Shown piece by piece: positions 8,290 to 14,910 of a DNA stretch of 64,000 bases. The stretch is from assembly GCA_964500205.1 (NCBI GenBank), contig CAZCNS010000006.1:186001-250000 (forward strand). The letters are read 5' to 3'. Numbering within the stretch: the stretch's first letter is position 1; every line of letters starts with the position of its first letter. A program made the position numbers and the translations under genes. The notes under the pieces are model-generated. The model did no database searches and was not told where the DNA came from. It saw nothing but the letters and a program-made list of their open reading frames with translations. Source of the DNA: UBA10329 sp964500205. GTDB taxonomy: Bacteria > Bacteroidota > Bacteroidia > UBA10329.

Positions 8290-10008
8290 TCACTGCTCTG
8301 GCGTCCTGAGCAGTCTGAAATGTTCATCCCGATAGACCTCGCCCCACGGCAGGTCTGTCGGGATTTTCATTTCCAACGGAAAGATAATGGAGGTGATCGC
8401 GAGATCGCGTCTCAGCAGCGGCCATGTCTCCTTTGTGAGTCCCTCTGTATAGAACGCACGGACGAGGTGCTGCCTTTCCAGTAGTCTTGGCAGGTGCAGC
8501 CCGTAGACAAGGTGGTCGTCCGCTACCACGGCCACCGAGGCGTTCATCCGTAGAGATGCGAGACCGGTAGGCATCAGCACGAGCTCATTGTGCATGGCAT
8601 GGTTTCGCAGAAAATCGGTCACACCCTGCTCTGGCCGTTCTGCCCTGAATCGCCTTTCCATCGCGTGACCGAGCACTCCAGAGGCAACAGTCCCAAGTAT
8701 CGTGATGGCCGCGAGCGCGCCTGCCAGTGCGCCATGACGCATTTTGTTCCAACGGAGAAAACTAACAGCGACCGCTGCCCCGAGCCCGATGAGGGTCTTC
8801 CAACGCCATTCGGTGATGAACCGCTCGTCATCAAAGCCAAAGACCCTGAACCAAGCGAACGAGAACAGCAGCACGCAGCCTGCCAGCAGCATACCGTAGG
8901 TCCGTCCGTTACTCTGTGGGTCGTGATCAGGATGAATAAGTCTGCCCGCAAGGGCCAGTACAGCAACAGGCACGAGCACCACCGACACACGCCAAGGTGT
9001 GAGACTGAGCAATGTCTGACTCTCCAATGCGAACGCGAGCCCGCCCATTAGCCCGAAGAAGACCGTGAGCGCGAGCAGCAGGTTGCCCAACGGGGTGCGG
9101 GACCATAGTACAATGGCGAAAAGCACCGCACAGCATTGGAGCACGGTACGCAGGTCGAGCCACAGGGACGGGTCAAGATGGATATTGCCCACTGCTGTCT
9201 GTTGCACGGCCTCGGTGAGAGCTGTGGCCTGCTCATCGGTATGCGGCAGGAAAAAGGTGGCGACATACAGCAGTTGTGGCATGACGATGAGCACGCTCAG
9301 ACCGGCCCACACGATATAGTCGCTCATCCGAACACGCCTGCGGGAGATGAAGAGCAGCAGATAGACCAGTCCCATGCCAGCACCGACAAACATGTAGTTG
9401 GCATGGATGATGGCCGCTGCCGCCAGCGATAGGAACACACCAGCAGGTTGCTGCCTGAGGAAATGATGGACGGAAAGCAGCAGGAACACCCCCGCAGTGC
9501 TGGGTTGCAGATAGCCATGAAGCACGGCCTGACCTGCGATGCCCGAGTCCCAGATGCCAAGCAGGTCGATGCCCACAAGCTCCCTCAGCAGCCCTGACCA
9601 GATGCCTCCTGAGTTCAACAGCAGGAAGAGGGCTGAGAACACTGCCAGTTTCAGCGGTCTTCCATAAAGGTCGAAAAGATGATGGGCTATGCCGAACAGA
9701 GCGAAGGAGAACACCGCACACACCGACCAGTAGATGATGTGGAACAACCAAAGTTGCCCTGAACCCGCAACCAGCATCACCAGCAGCGAGAAGAGCGGGT
9801 AGGGGTCCGTCTGGACAAGGAGCGGGTCGTGCGGGAGGCTGCCGATGCCGGCCTTGGCCATTCCCCAGAGGAAATATACATTCTGATTGGCGGAGAATAG
9901 CTGTTGAAACGGCTGGCACAACATCAAAAGCCCACCTATTATGGTATGGAAGGCGAGCTGCTGAGTCGTGTTGGCAATGCTGATGCGCATGACGGGTAAA
10001 CATAGCAT
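8290..10008 (-). CDS. Polytopic membrane protein of unknown function (possible GT-C-like)
   Basis: About 570 residues with roughly ten to twelve hydrophobic segments and a soluble C-terminal portion of about 110 residues (from FRAERPEQGVTDFLRN) containing a conserved-looking nucleotide-free alpha/beta pattern. The arrangement resembles GT-C type membrane glycosyltransferases or DUF6798-like proteins, but no catalytic motif could be pointed to with certainty. The ATG at 10008 is preferred because longer versions would overlap the divergently transcribed uup gene; an ATG at 9990 is the alternative. The 50-base divergent region must hold both promoters. Confidence 0.75.
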   Translation of the reverse strand: MLCLPVMRISIANTTQQLAFHTIIGGLLMLCQPFQQLFSANQNVYFLWGMAKAGIGSLPHDPLLVQTDPYPLFSLLVMLVAGSGQLWLFHIIYWSVCAVFSFALFGIAHHLFDLYGRPLKLAVFSALFLLLNSGGIWSGLLRELVGIDLLGIWDSGIAGQAVLHGYLQPSTAGVFLLLSVHHFLRQQPAGVFLSLAAAAIIHANYMFVGAGMGLVYLLLFISRRRVRMSDYIVWAGLSVLIVMPQLLYVATFFLPHTDEQATALTEAVQQTAVGNIHLDPSLWLDLRTVLQCCAVLFAIVLWSRTPLGNLLLALTVFFGLMGGLAFALESQTLLSLTPWRVSVVLVPVAVLALAGRLIHPDHDPQSNGRTYGMLLAGCVLLFSFAWFRVFGFDDERFITEWRWKTLIGLGAAVAVSFLRWNKMRHGALAGALAAITILGTVASGVLGHAMERRFRAERPEQGVTDFLRNHAMHNELVLMPTGLASLRMNASVAVVADDHLVYGLHLPRLLERQHLVRAFYTEGLTKETWPLLRRDLAITSIIFPLEMKIPTDLPWGEVYRDEHFRLLRTPEQ

Positions 10009-10058
10009 GGGAAACGCTTTCCGTTCCGTCCTTTGCGCCCCCAAATTCAGACACTGCC

Positions 10059-11918
10059 TTGAATTACCTTTCAGTAGAGAACATCTCCCGGTCTTATGGA
10101 GCACGCACACTGTTCCGCGATGCGACCTTCGGTATTGACCGTGGGCAGAAAATGGCGTTCATTGCCAAGAACGGAACAGGCAAGACCTCGCTCCTGCGCA
10201 TCCTTGCGGGTATTGAGCTGCCGGAGACGGGGCAGGTGGTGTTCCGCAGCGGCATTCAGGTAGGCTACCTGGAGCAGGAGCCCGATCTCAACCCCGAGCA
10301 TTCGGTGCAGCGGGCAGTGTTCGACCCCACCAACACCGTGATGCTGGCCGTGCGCGAATACGAGGAGGCCACCGCTCATGCCGAGGACACTGCACGGTTC
10401 CAGGCCGCATTCGACCGCATGGACGCCCTCCAGGCTTGGGATGTGGAGGCCCGGGTGAAGGAGGTGCTCGGCAAGTTGAGCATCACCGACCTCGACCAGT
10501 CGGTCGCCACGCTTTCGGGCGGGCAGCGCAAGCGGGTCGCCATGGCCAAGATGCTCATTGACCAGCCGGATATCCTCATTCTGGACGAGCCGACCAACCA
10601 CCTCGACATCGAGATGATCGAGTGGCTGGAGGGTTTCCTTTCTGCACCGGAGCGTACGATCCTGATGGTCACGCACGACCGCGTCTTCCTCGACCGCGTC
10701 TGCGACACCATCATCGAGCTGGACGGGGGCGTGCTGCACCGCCACAAGGGCAATTACAGCGATTTTCTGGAGAGCAAGGCCCATCGGTCCGAGGTGCTCG
10801 AGGCCAACGTGGACAAGGCCCGCAACCTCTACCGCAAGGAGCTCGACTGGATGCGAAGGATGCCCAAGGCTCGGGGAACAAAGGCCAAGTACAGGCAGGA
10901 TGCTTTCTTCGAGACCGAGAAGGTGGCCAAGACCAACCTGAAACAGGATGAGCTGACACTGGAGGTCAACACCACCCGCATGGGCAGCAAGGTGCTGGAG
11001 CTGTACAGGTTGCGCAAGGCTTATGGCGACAAGTTGCTGATCGATGGTTTCGACTACAAGTTCCAGCGAAGTGGTCGCGTGGGTATCGTGGGGCGCAACG
11101 GTACAGGCAAATCGACCCTGCTGAAGCTCATCCTCGGCCAGTTGGAACCAGATAGCGGCAAGGCGGTGGTGGGCGAGACCGTCCAGTTCGGCTACTACGG
11201 GCAGGACGGCCTGCAGGGCGCGGACGACAAGCGCGTCATCGAGGTCATCAGCGACATAGCCGACCACATCCCATTGAAAAAGGGCAAGACCATCTCTGCC
11301 GCGCAGATGCTCGAGCGGTTCCTCTTTCCCCGCGACCAGCACTATCAGTATGTATATAAGCTGAGCGGTGGCGAGCGCAAACGGCTCTACCTGCTCACGG
11401 TGCTGATGGCCAACCCCAACTTCCTCATACTGGACGAACCCACCAACGACCTCGACATCCTCACCCTCAATGTGCTCGAGGATTTCCTCATGGAGTTCGA
11501 GGGATGCCTGCTCATCGTGACCCACGACCGGCATTTCATGAATAAGCTGGTGGACCATCTGCTGGTATTCGAGGGCGATGGGCGCATCAGCGTTTTCGTG
11601 GGGAATTATGATGCTTTCGTCCCGCACAAGAAGCAGCAGGACGCTGATGCCAAGACCGCTCTCCAGGCCAAGAAGGCCAATGCGGTCATCTCTCAGGCAT
11701 CGCGAGGCAAGATGGGCTTCAACGAGAAGAGGGAGTTCGAGCAGTTGGGCACGGACATCGAGCAGCTGAGCGAGCGCAAGGCCGCCATCGAGGCCCAGTT
11801 GGAATCACTGGTGGACGACCACGACCGCATCATCGCCCTCAGCGCGGAGTTCGAGCAGGTCAAGGAGCAACTCGACACCAAGGAACTCCGCTGGCTCGAA
11901 CTCTCCGAGTTGGAGTAG
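10059..11918 (+). CDS. uup: ABC-F family ATPase, Uup type
   Basis: 619 residues with two ABC ATPase domains and no membrane segments. Domain 1 has FIAKNGTGKTSLL, a signature (LSGGQRKRVAMAK) and LILDEPTNHLD; domain 2 has GIVGRNGTGKSTLL, LSGGERKRLYLL and LILDEPTNDLD. The C-terminal ~70 residues are a charged coiled coil, as in Uup proteins, which bind ribosomes and branched DNA and influence precise excision of transposons. The probable start is a TTG (MNYLSVENISRSYG); no in-frame ATG allows a full first domain. The last 40 bases of the gene are duplicated 778 bases downstream, beyond a toxin-antitoxin cassette. Confidence 0.93.
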   Translation: MNYLSVENISRSYGARTLFRDATFGIDRGQKMAFIAKNGTGKTSLLRILAGIELPETGQVVFRSGIQVGYLEQEPDLNPEHSVQRAVFDPTNTVMLAVREYEEATAHAEDTARFQAAFDRMDALQAWDVEARVKEVLGKLSITDLDQSVATLSGGQRKRVAMAKMLIDQPDILILDEPTNHLDIEMIEWLEGFLSAPERTILMVTHDRVFLDRVCDTIIELDGGVLHRHKGNYSDFLESKAHRSEVLEANVDKARNLYRKELDWMRRMPKARGTKAKYRQDAFFETEKVAKTNLKQDELTLEVNTTRMGSKVLELYRLRKAYGDKLLIDGFDYKFQRSGRVGIVGRNGTGKSTLLKLILGQLEPDSGKAVVGETVQFGYYGQDGLQGADDKRVIEVISDIADHIPLKKGKTISAAQMLERFLFPRDQHYQYVYKLSGGERKRLYLLTVLMANPNFLILDEPTNDLDILTLNVLEDFLMEFEGCLLIVTHDRHFMNKLVDHLLVFEGDGRISVFVGNYDAFVPHKKQQDADAKTALQAKKANAVISQASRGKMGFNEKREFEQLGTDIEQLSERKAAIEAQLESLVDDHDRIIALSAEFEQVKEQLDTKELRWLELSELE

Positions 11919-11920
11919 GG
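11879..11920 (+). repeat. Direct repeat copy 1 (3' end of uup)
   Basis: 42 bases identical to 12657-12698; allowing one mismatch the match extends to 49 bases (11872-11920). It covers the last 13 codons of uup plus the stop and two following bases. Inside it is an imperfect palindrome (CTCGAACTC-TCC-GAGTTGGAG). The two copies bracket the ParDE cassette. Confidence 0.93.
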
Positions 11921-12030
11921 CAGTATTGTTCTTTAGGACTCCGCCTGCTTGCAGGAAAATGATGGCAGGAGATCACCCTGAATGCGGCAAGGGCAGGAGG
12001 TGGTTGCGCTTGAGGCGATACAGTGGGATG

Positions 12031-12330
12031 CTATTCGGCTATCCTGCTTTTCAAGTCCATCATGTCGTGTAGAATCCTTGTGATCTCAACAGGTCGGTCT
12101 TTGAGCCTCCGGTAAAAGATGATATGGCGGTTGCACCTGATGCCTAACAGATTGCCAGCTATTCCATCGTAGTTACGTCCTAAGCCGGGGTTGTTGGCGA
12201 TGTCATGACAACAGGCAAGCAACATACGGTAGTATCTGTCTGCCTGAGCTTCCGACCATTCGTTGGCTGTGTATTCCCAAATGTTGCTCAAGTCCTCAAC
12301 GGCCTTGTTGGTCAGCACGAACTCAGCCAT
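12031..12330 (-). CDS. parE: ParE/RelE superfamily toxin
   Basis: 99 residues with the typical ParE pattern: an N-terminal strand (FVLTNKAVEDLSNIWEYT), the helix around YYRMLLACCHDIANNP, and the C-terminal strands with IRCNRHIIFYRR and ITRILHDMMD. ParE toxins poison DNA gyrase, while related RelE members cleave mRNA; the GIRCNRHIIFY/RILHDMMD layout is ParE-like. The gene overlaps parD by 8 bases and follows it on the minus strand, the standard antitoxin-first order. Confidence 0.9.
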   Translation of the reverse strand: MAEFVLTNKAVEDLSNIWEYTANEWSEAQADRYYRMLLACCHDIANNPGLGRNYDGIAGNLLGIRCNRHIIFYRRLKDRPVEITRILHDMMDLKSRIAE

Positions 12331-12574
12331 TCGCCCTTCTTTTGGCTTTCAGAGCATCAAGGTTCTGCTCAGGGTCGAAATCCTGAGCAATTCCGCTGTT
12401 TATTCCATCTTGAATAGCCTTTCTAAGAGCTAAGACTTTCGATTCCTCGTCTTCCAGAAGTCGCAGTCCCGCCCGGATCACATCACTGGCGTCACTGTAT
12501 CGGCCAGCGCTGATCTGGTTTTTCACGAATTGGTCAAAGTGATTTCCGAGCGAGATCGAGTTGTTCTTACTCAT
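12323..12574 (-). CDS. parD: ParD-like antitoxin (ribbon-helix-helix)
   Basis: 83 residues starting MSKNNSISLGNHFDQFV, with the RHH beginning (strand NSISLG) and the conserved helix GRYSDASDVIRAGLRLLE, then an acidic C-terminus that would wrap the toxin. The ATG at 12574 has a good ribosome-binding site (GAGGAA). The frame is open further upstream but that part encodes no family sequence. RHH antitoxins repress their own promoter; a candidate operator lies at 12614-12621. Confidence 0.9.
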   Translation of the reverse strand: MSKNNSISLGNHFDQFVKNQISAGRYSDASDVIRAGLRLLEDEESKVLALRKAIQDGINSGIAQDFDPEQNLDALKAKRRANG

Positions 12575-12589
12575 TTCCTCATTTTTCTT

Positions 12590-12621
12590 CAAAAGTACCG
12601 GATTCTGGAAATGGTACGTAC
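12590..12621 (-). promoter_or_regulatory. parDE promoter with palindromic operator candidate
   Basis: On the minus strand TACTTTTG (12597-12590) matches TAnnTTTG, 15 bases before the parD ATG. About 17 bases further upstream an 8-base perfect palindrome, GTACGTAC (12614-12621), sits where the -33 element would be. RHH antitoxins bind short palindromes, so it may be the autoregulatory operator. The promoter match is direct; the operator role is inference. Confidence 0.55.
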
Positions 12622-12656
12622 GATTTGAACGGCAATTGGTCCTCAGTATTCGACAA

Positions 12657-12698
12657 CAAGGAACTCCGCTGGCTCGAACTCTCCGAGTTGGAGTAGGG
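12657..12698 (+). repeat. Direct repeat copy 2 (duplicated uup 3' end)
   Basis: Identical over 42 bases to 11879-11920, ending at the same base after the uup stop codon. It is not part of any intact gene here. Sequence upstream of position 12650 does not resemble uup, so only the last ~49 bases of the gene are duplicated. Confidence 0.93.
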
Positions 12699-12733
12699 GA
12701 CGCCAGCGTCTCCGGCTGCAACACCCGCCTATG

Positions 12734-12763
12734 AAAAGGGCCGCCCCGCTATCGGGACGGCCC
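12734..12763 (-). terminator. Rho-independent terminator of the gene at 12788-13810
   Basis: On the minus strand a GC-rich hairpin (GGGGCCGTCCCG, loop ATAG, CGGGGCGGCCC) is followed directly by TTTTC. It lies 25 bases past the stop of the minus-strand gene. Confidence 0.75.
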
Positions 12764-12787
12764 CTGTTGCAATACGCTGCCACTTGC

Positions 12788-13810
12788 TCACGCGGGCATC
12801 AGCGAAAAGTTCTCATCCCCGAAGGTTTCACCGGGGCCTATCAGCAGGTTGCGTTGCCCAGTGCCGTAACCGGCTATCGAAGCTTCTATAACGATCTCCT
12901 CTGCCTCAGACATTTCAGGAATGAGGATGGTGTAGAGGCCATTGGCATCAGTGGTGGTGCCCACGGACGGTCCACTGGGGCCATCGGCCAAGGTATATGC
13001 CCGCACCTCTGCGCCTCCTAAGGGCATGCCGTCTGCCGCAGATGTCACCAGGCCAGCGATGCGTGCATCAGTGGTAGGCCCGGGCTCACCAGAGTCTCCT
13101 CCATTGCCATTGCCCGTGATGAGGTCCAGCACCTGCGTCACGGAGAACTGGAGCCGTACAGCAGCGTTGTCCCTGAATATCTCCTTGCCGTCATTGAATA
13201 CCTTCACCAGCTCCGTGTACAGCGCATTGTTTGCCAGTATCTTGGCATCTGTCAGGTTTCGGCTGTCCTCCAGTGCCTGCACATACTCGTTGTATTTGTT
13301 CATGTAGGCCGTGCGGGCTGTGGCGTAGTTGTTCGCGAAGGCCGCTGGCATGCCCCCCGCTGTTAGTGTTGCCGCGTTCTCGTTCAGAAATGCCAGTCCA
13401 CTCGATAGCACATGGTTCACCTTTTCCCAGTCTCGCCTCAGTGCCTCCGCATAATAGACCTGGCCGGCTGCCAGTCGCTTGTTCTCGTGCTCACTGACCG
13501 GAAAACTGTCCCTTATATAGGTTACCGAGAGCGATGACCACAGCCGCAGCGCGTCCACACTCAGGTCGTTCAGTTGCACACGTAGCGTCTTGTGTACCTC
13601 CCTGCGGCTCCATTCGTCCGGCATCAGCCGCACCGTCTCCAGCGTAGTCAGCGCGGTCACGCTCCGCTGCGCATCATAGTTCAGGCTGTGCGCCTCAAAT
13701 GATGGAAGGTATTGATTGTAACTTGTCCAACCTACCTGCACCAAGGTGTACAGGTCTTGTTGGCTGCAGCCATAGGCTGCCTGAGGGCGGGCACTCTTCA
13801 TCGTTTTCAT
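12788..13810 (-). CDS. Unknown protein with C-terminal carboxypeptidase-regulatory-like domain
   Basis: 340 residues. Residues 1-245 are helical and unlike any family I recognise; after a Gly/Pro linker (GNGNGGDSGEPGPTT) the last ~90 residues form a carboxypeptidase regulatory-like / beta-sandwich domain (ARIAGLVTSAADGMPLGGAE, then TTTDANGLYTILIP). This domain is usual in exported proteins, yet no signal peptide is visible after the ATG at 13810. The helical part may be a four-helix bundle. It stands alone with its own terminator between the ParDE cassette and the HNH operon, in a stretch that looks accessory. Function unknown. Confidence 0.75.
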   Translation of the reverse strand: MKTMKSARPQAAYGCSQQDLYTLVQVGWTSYNQYLPSFEAHSLNYDAQRSVTALTTLETVRLMPDEWSRREVHKTLRVQLNDLSVDALRLWSSLSVTYIRDSFPVSEHENKRLAAGQVYYAEALRRDWEKVNHVLSSGLAFLNENAATLTAGGMPAAFANNYATARTAYMNKYNEYVQALEDSRNLTDAKILANNALYTELVKVFNDGKEIFRDNAAVRLQFSVTQVLDLITGNGNGGDSGEPGPTTDARIAGLVTSAADGMPLGGAEVRAYTLADGPSGPSVGTTTDANGLYTILIPEMSEAEEIVIEASIAGYGTGQRNLLIGPGETFGDENFSLMPA

Positions 13811-13941
13811 GGCACTTTGCTTGAAAGGTTAGAAAAAGGTAGAGTGTCCTCATGCTGCTTTTAGAACTCCTTTCGCCCCGATTTATTTTCTGCCATCTCA
13901 AAAAAAATGTGAAAGCCCGTTTCCCAAGCCTTTCGCATTCC

Positions 13942-14184
13942 TCACGCCCCCCGGTGCTGCGCGTACAGCAGCGCACACACCTTGTCCATCGCCTTGAAGG
14001 CAGCAGCATCAAGGTCTGCGGACTGCGCCATGCGGCTCAGGAGCCACACGGCATCATACAGCAGCTCATGGCTCGCACGCGCAATGCGCTCAATGGGCCG
14101 TATCTGGTAGCTCCCTTTGGCCGACTCAGAGACGATGGTCTCCTCCGTGGCGGGGTCTATCGCGAATAGCAAGGTGGTCTTCAT
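13942..14184 (-). CDS. Small protein of unknown function downstream of exported HNH nuclease
   Basis: 80 residues starting MKTTLLFAIDPATEETIVSE. A predicted strand-turn-strand at the N-terminus (residues 1-30, ending SYQIRPIER) is followed by two helices (HELLYDAVWLLSRM and AAFKAMDKVCALLYAQH). No signal peptide. It begins 19 bases after the stop of the HNH gene in the same direction, so it is probably cotranscribed. Unlike the overlapping frame it has ordinary codon and amino-acid use. An immunity or accessory role for the HNH protein is possible but purely positional. Confidence 0.6.
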   Translation of the reverse strand: MKTTLLFAIDPATEETIVSESAKGSYQIRPIERIARASHELLYDAVWLLSRMAQSADLDAAAFKAMDKVCALLYAQHRGA

Positions 14185-14203
14185 GAGTGGCGTTTTCAGT
14201 GGT

Positions 14204-14620
14204 CTAATGATGATGGCAGCGACCGTTGGCATTGGTCGTCCTGTTCTTGCAGCGTGCGCCTTTCTTGGTGATGCCCGAGCACTGCCGCGCTGCACTGGCC
14301 GGCTGCGTGGATGTGCCGGACGAACCCTTGTCGCAGCAGTTCGTGCCCACCACCTTGCGGTGTACCTTGCAGGTGCAGCTGTTGCTCTTGCTGCGGTTGC
14401 AGGTCCTGCACAGCAGTTGGATGTTGCTGCGGTCGTTCGAGCCCCCGCACGAGAAGGGCGTGATGTGGTCAAACTCCAGGTTGGCTCCGCTGCCGCAGCA
14501 CTGGCATTGGCCGCCATCGCGGGCAAACACCACCTTCTTGGTGGCCTCCGACACGTAGCGGCTCTGCGCATAGCCGCTCATGCCCAGCAGCAGCAACAGC
14601 AGTACAAGCAGTTTTCTCAT
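14204..14620 (-). CDS. Exported HNH endonuclease with Cys/His-rich DUF5763-like tail
   Basis: 138 residues. A clear signal peptide (MRKLLVLLLLLLGMSGYAQS) is followed by an HNH domain: Cys39/Cys42 knuckle, the catalytic strand EFDHITPFSCGG (His52), Asn66 and the second knuckle CRTCN (71-75). A Ser/Thr linker leads to a short Cys/His-rich C-terminus (CSGITKKGARCKN, ending RCHHH), the pattern of DUF5763-type zinc knuckles. The ATG at 14620 is chosen because the signal peptide starts there and because it overlaps the stop of the upstream frame (ATGA). The predicted location is periplasm or outside, unusual for an HNH nuclease; it may degrade extracellular DNA or act as a secreted toxin. Confidence 0.83.
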   Translation of the reverse strand: MRKLLVLLLLLLGMSGYAQSRYVSEATKKVVFARDGGQCQCCGSGANLEFDHITPFSCGGSNDRSNIQLLCRTCNRSKSNSCTCKVHRKVVGTNCCDKGSSGTSTQPASAARQCSGITKKGARCKNRTTNANGRCHHH

Positions 14621-14875
14621 GGTTGTGCTTTCTGTTTTCGGTAGTGTACCGTGGCAAATGGCCCGCCATGGCGAGGCCAAAATACGAACCGACCGAAGGA
14701 GACTGTCCCGATTTTATCGAAGCGGTTTCCCTTGGCCTTGAGTTGCTGCACCCATGGCTCAAACTGCGCCTCGGTTAGAACGAAGTGAAATTCCGATGCT
14801 TCAGGACATCCCTTCCTATATGGTGAGGCGGTCGGGGCCGAAACGGTGGGTGTCGTTGGGTGGGGGGTTGGGCAT
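14617..14875 (-). pseudogene. Small frameshifted gene upstream of the HNH nuclease
   Basis: Reading the minus strand from ATG 14875 gives MPNPPPNDTHRFGPDRLTI, then a TAG. In the +1 frame the reading continues without stop as RKGCPEASEFHFVLTEAQF and on through FGRFVFWPRHGGPFATVHYR to a TGA at 14619-14617 that overlaps the HNH start as ATGA. The combined product would have about 85 residues. The stop/start overlap and sensible protein sequence on both sides of the shift argue for a real gene with a single-base frameshift near 14818 (mutation, sequencing error or programmed shift). It starts 35 bases after the hsdR stop. No family recognised. Confidence 0.6.
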
Positions 14876-14910
14876 GGGGTCAGTATAATGTGTCCCGATG
14901 GTGGTTAGCA

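Larger units (their letters stand above)
11921..12698. mobile_element. Candidate inserted cassette: ParDE module bracketed by duplicated uup 3' end
   Basis: The 778-base interval between the ends of the two 42-base direct repeats holds only parE and parD. The repeat regenerates an intact uup C-terminus on the left and leaves a second copy on the right. A small palindromic sequence (GACGC-CA-GCGTC, 12699-12710), perhaps the original downstream sequence of uup, follows the right copy. The pattern is that of an integration using the 3' end of a gene as target, or of a repeat-mediated recombination. No integrase or transposase is present, so the mobile label is an inference. Confidence 0.45.

Noticed and set aside
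10071..11627. 518-codon open frame on the strand opposite uup
   Set aside because: Shadow of the GC-rich uup coding sequence; composition (His/Val/Leu-rich) is that of an antisense frame and uup itself is unambiguous.
11921..12698. Classical insertion sequence or transposon around parDE
   Set aside because: No transposase, no terminal inverted repeats; only the long direct repeat of the uup end is present.
13942..14571. 209-codon frame overlapping the HNH gene
   Set aside because: Its first ~130 residues are an Ala/Arg-rich shadow of the HNH gene; only the last 80 residues from ATG 14184 look like a protein.
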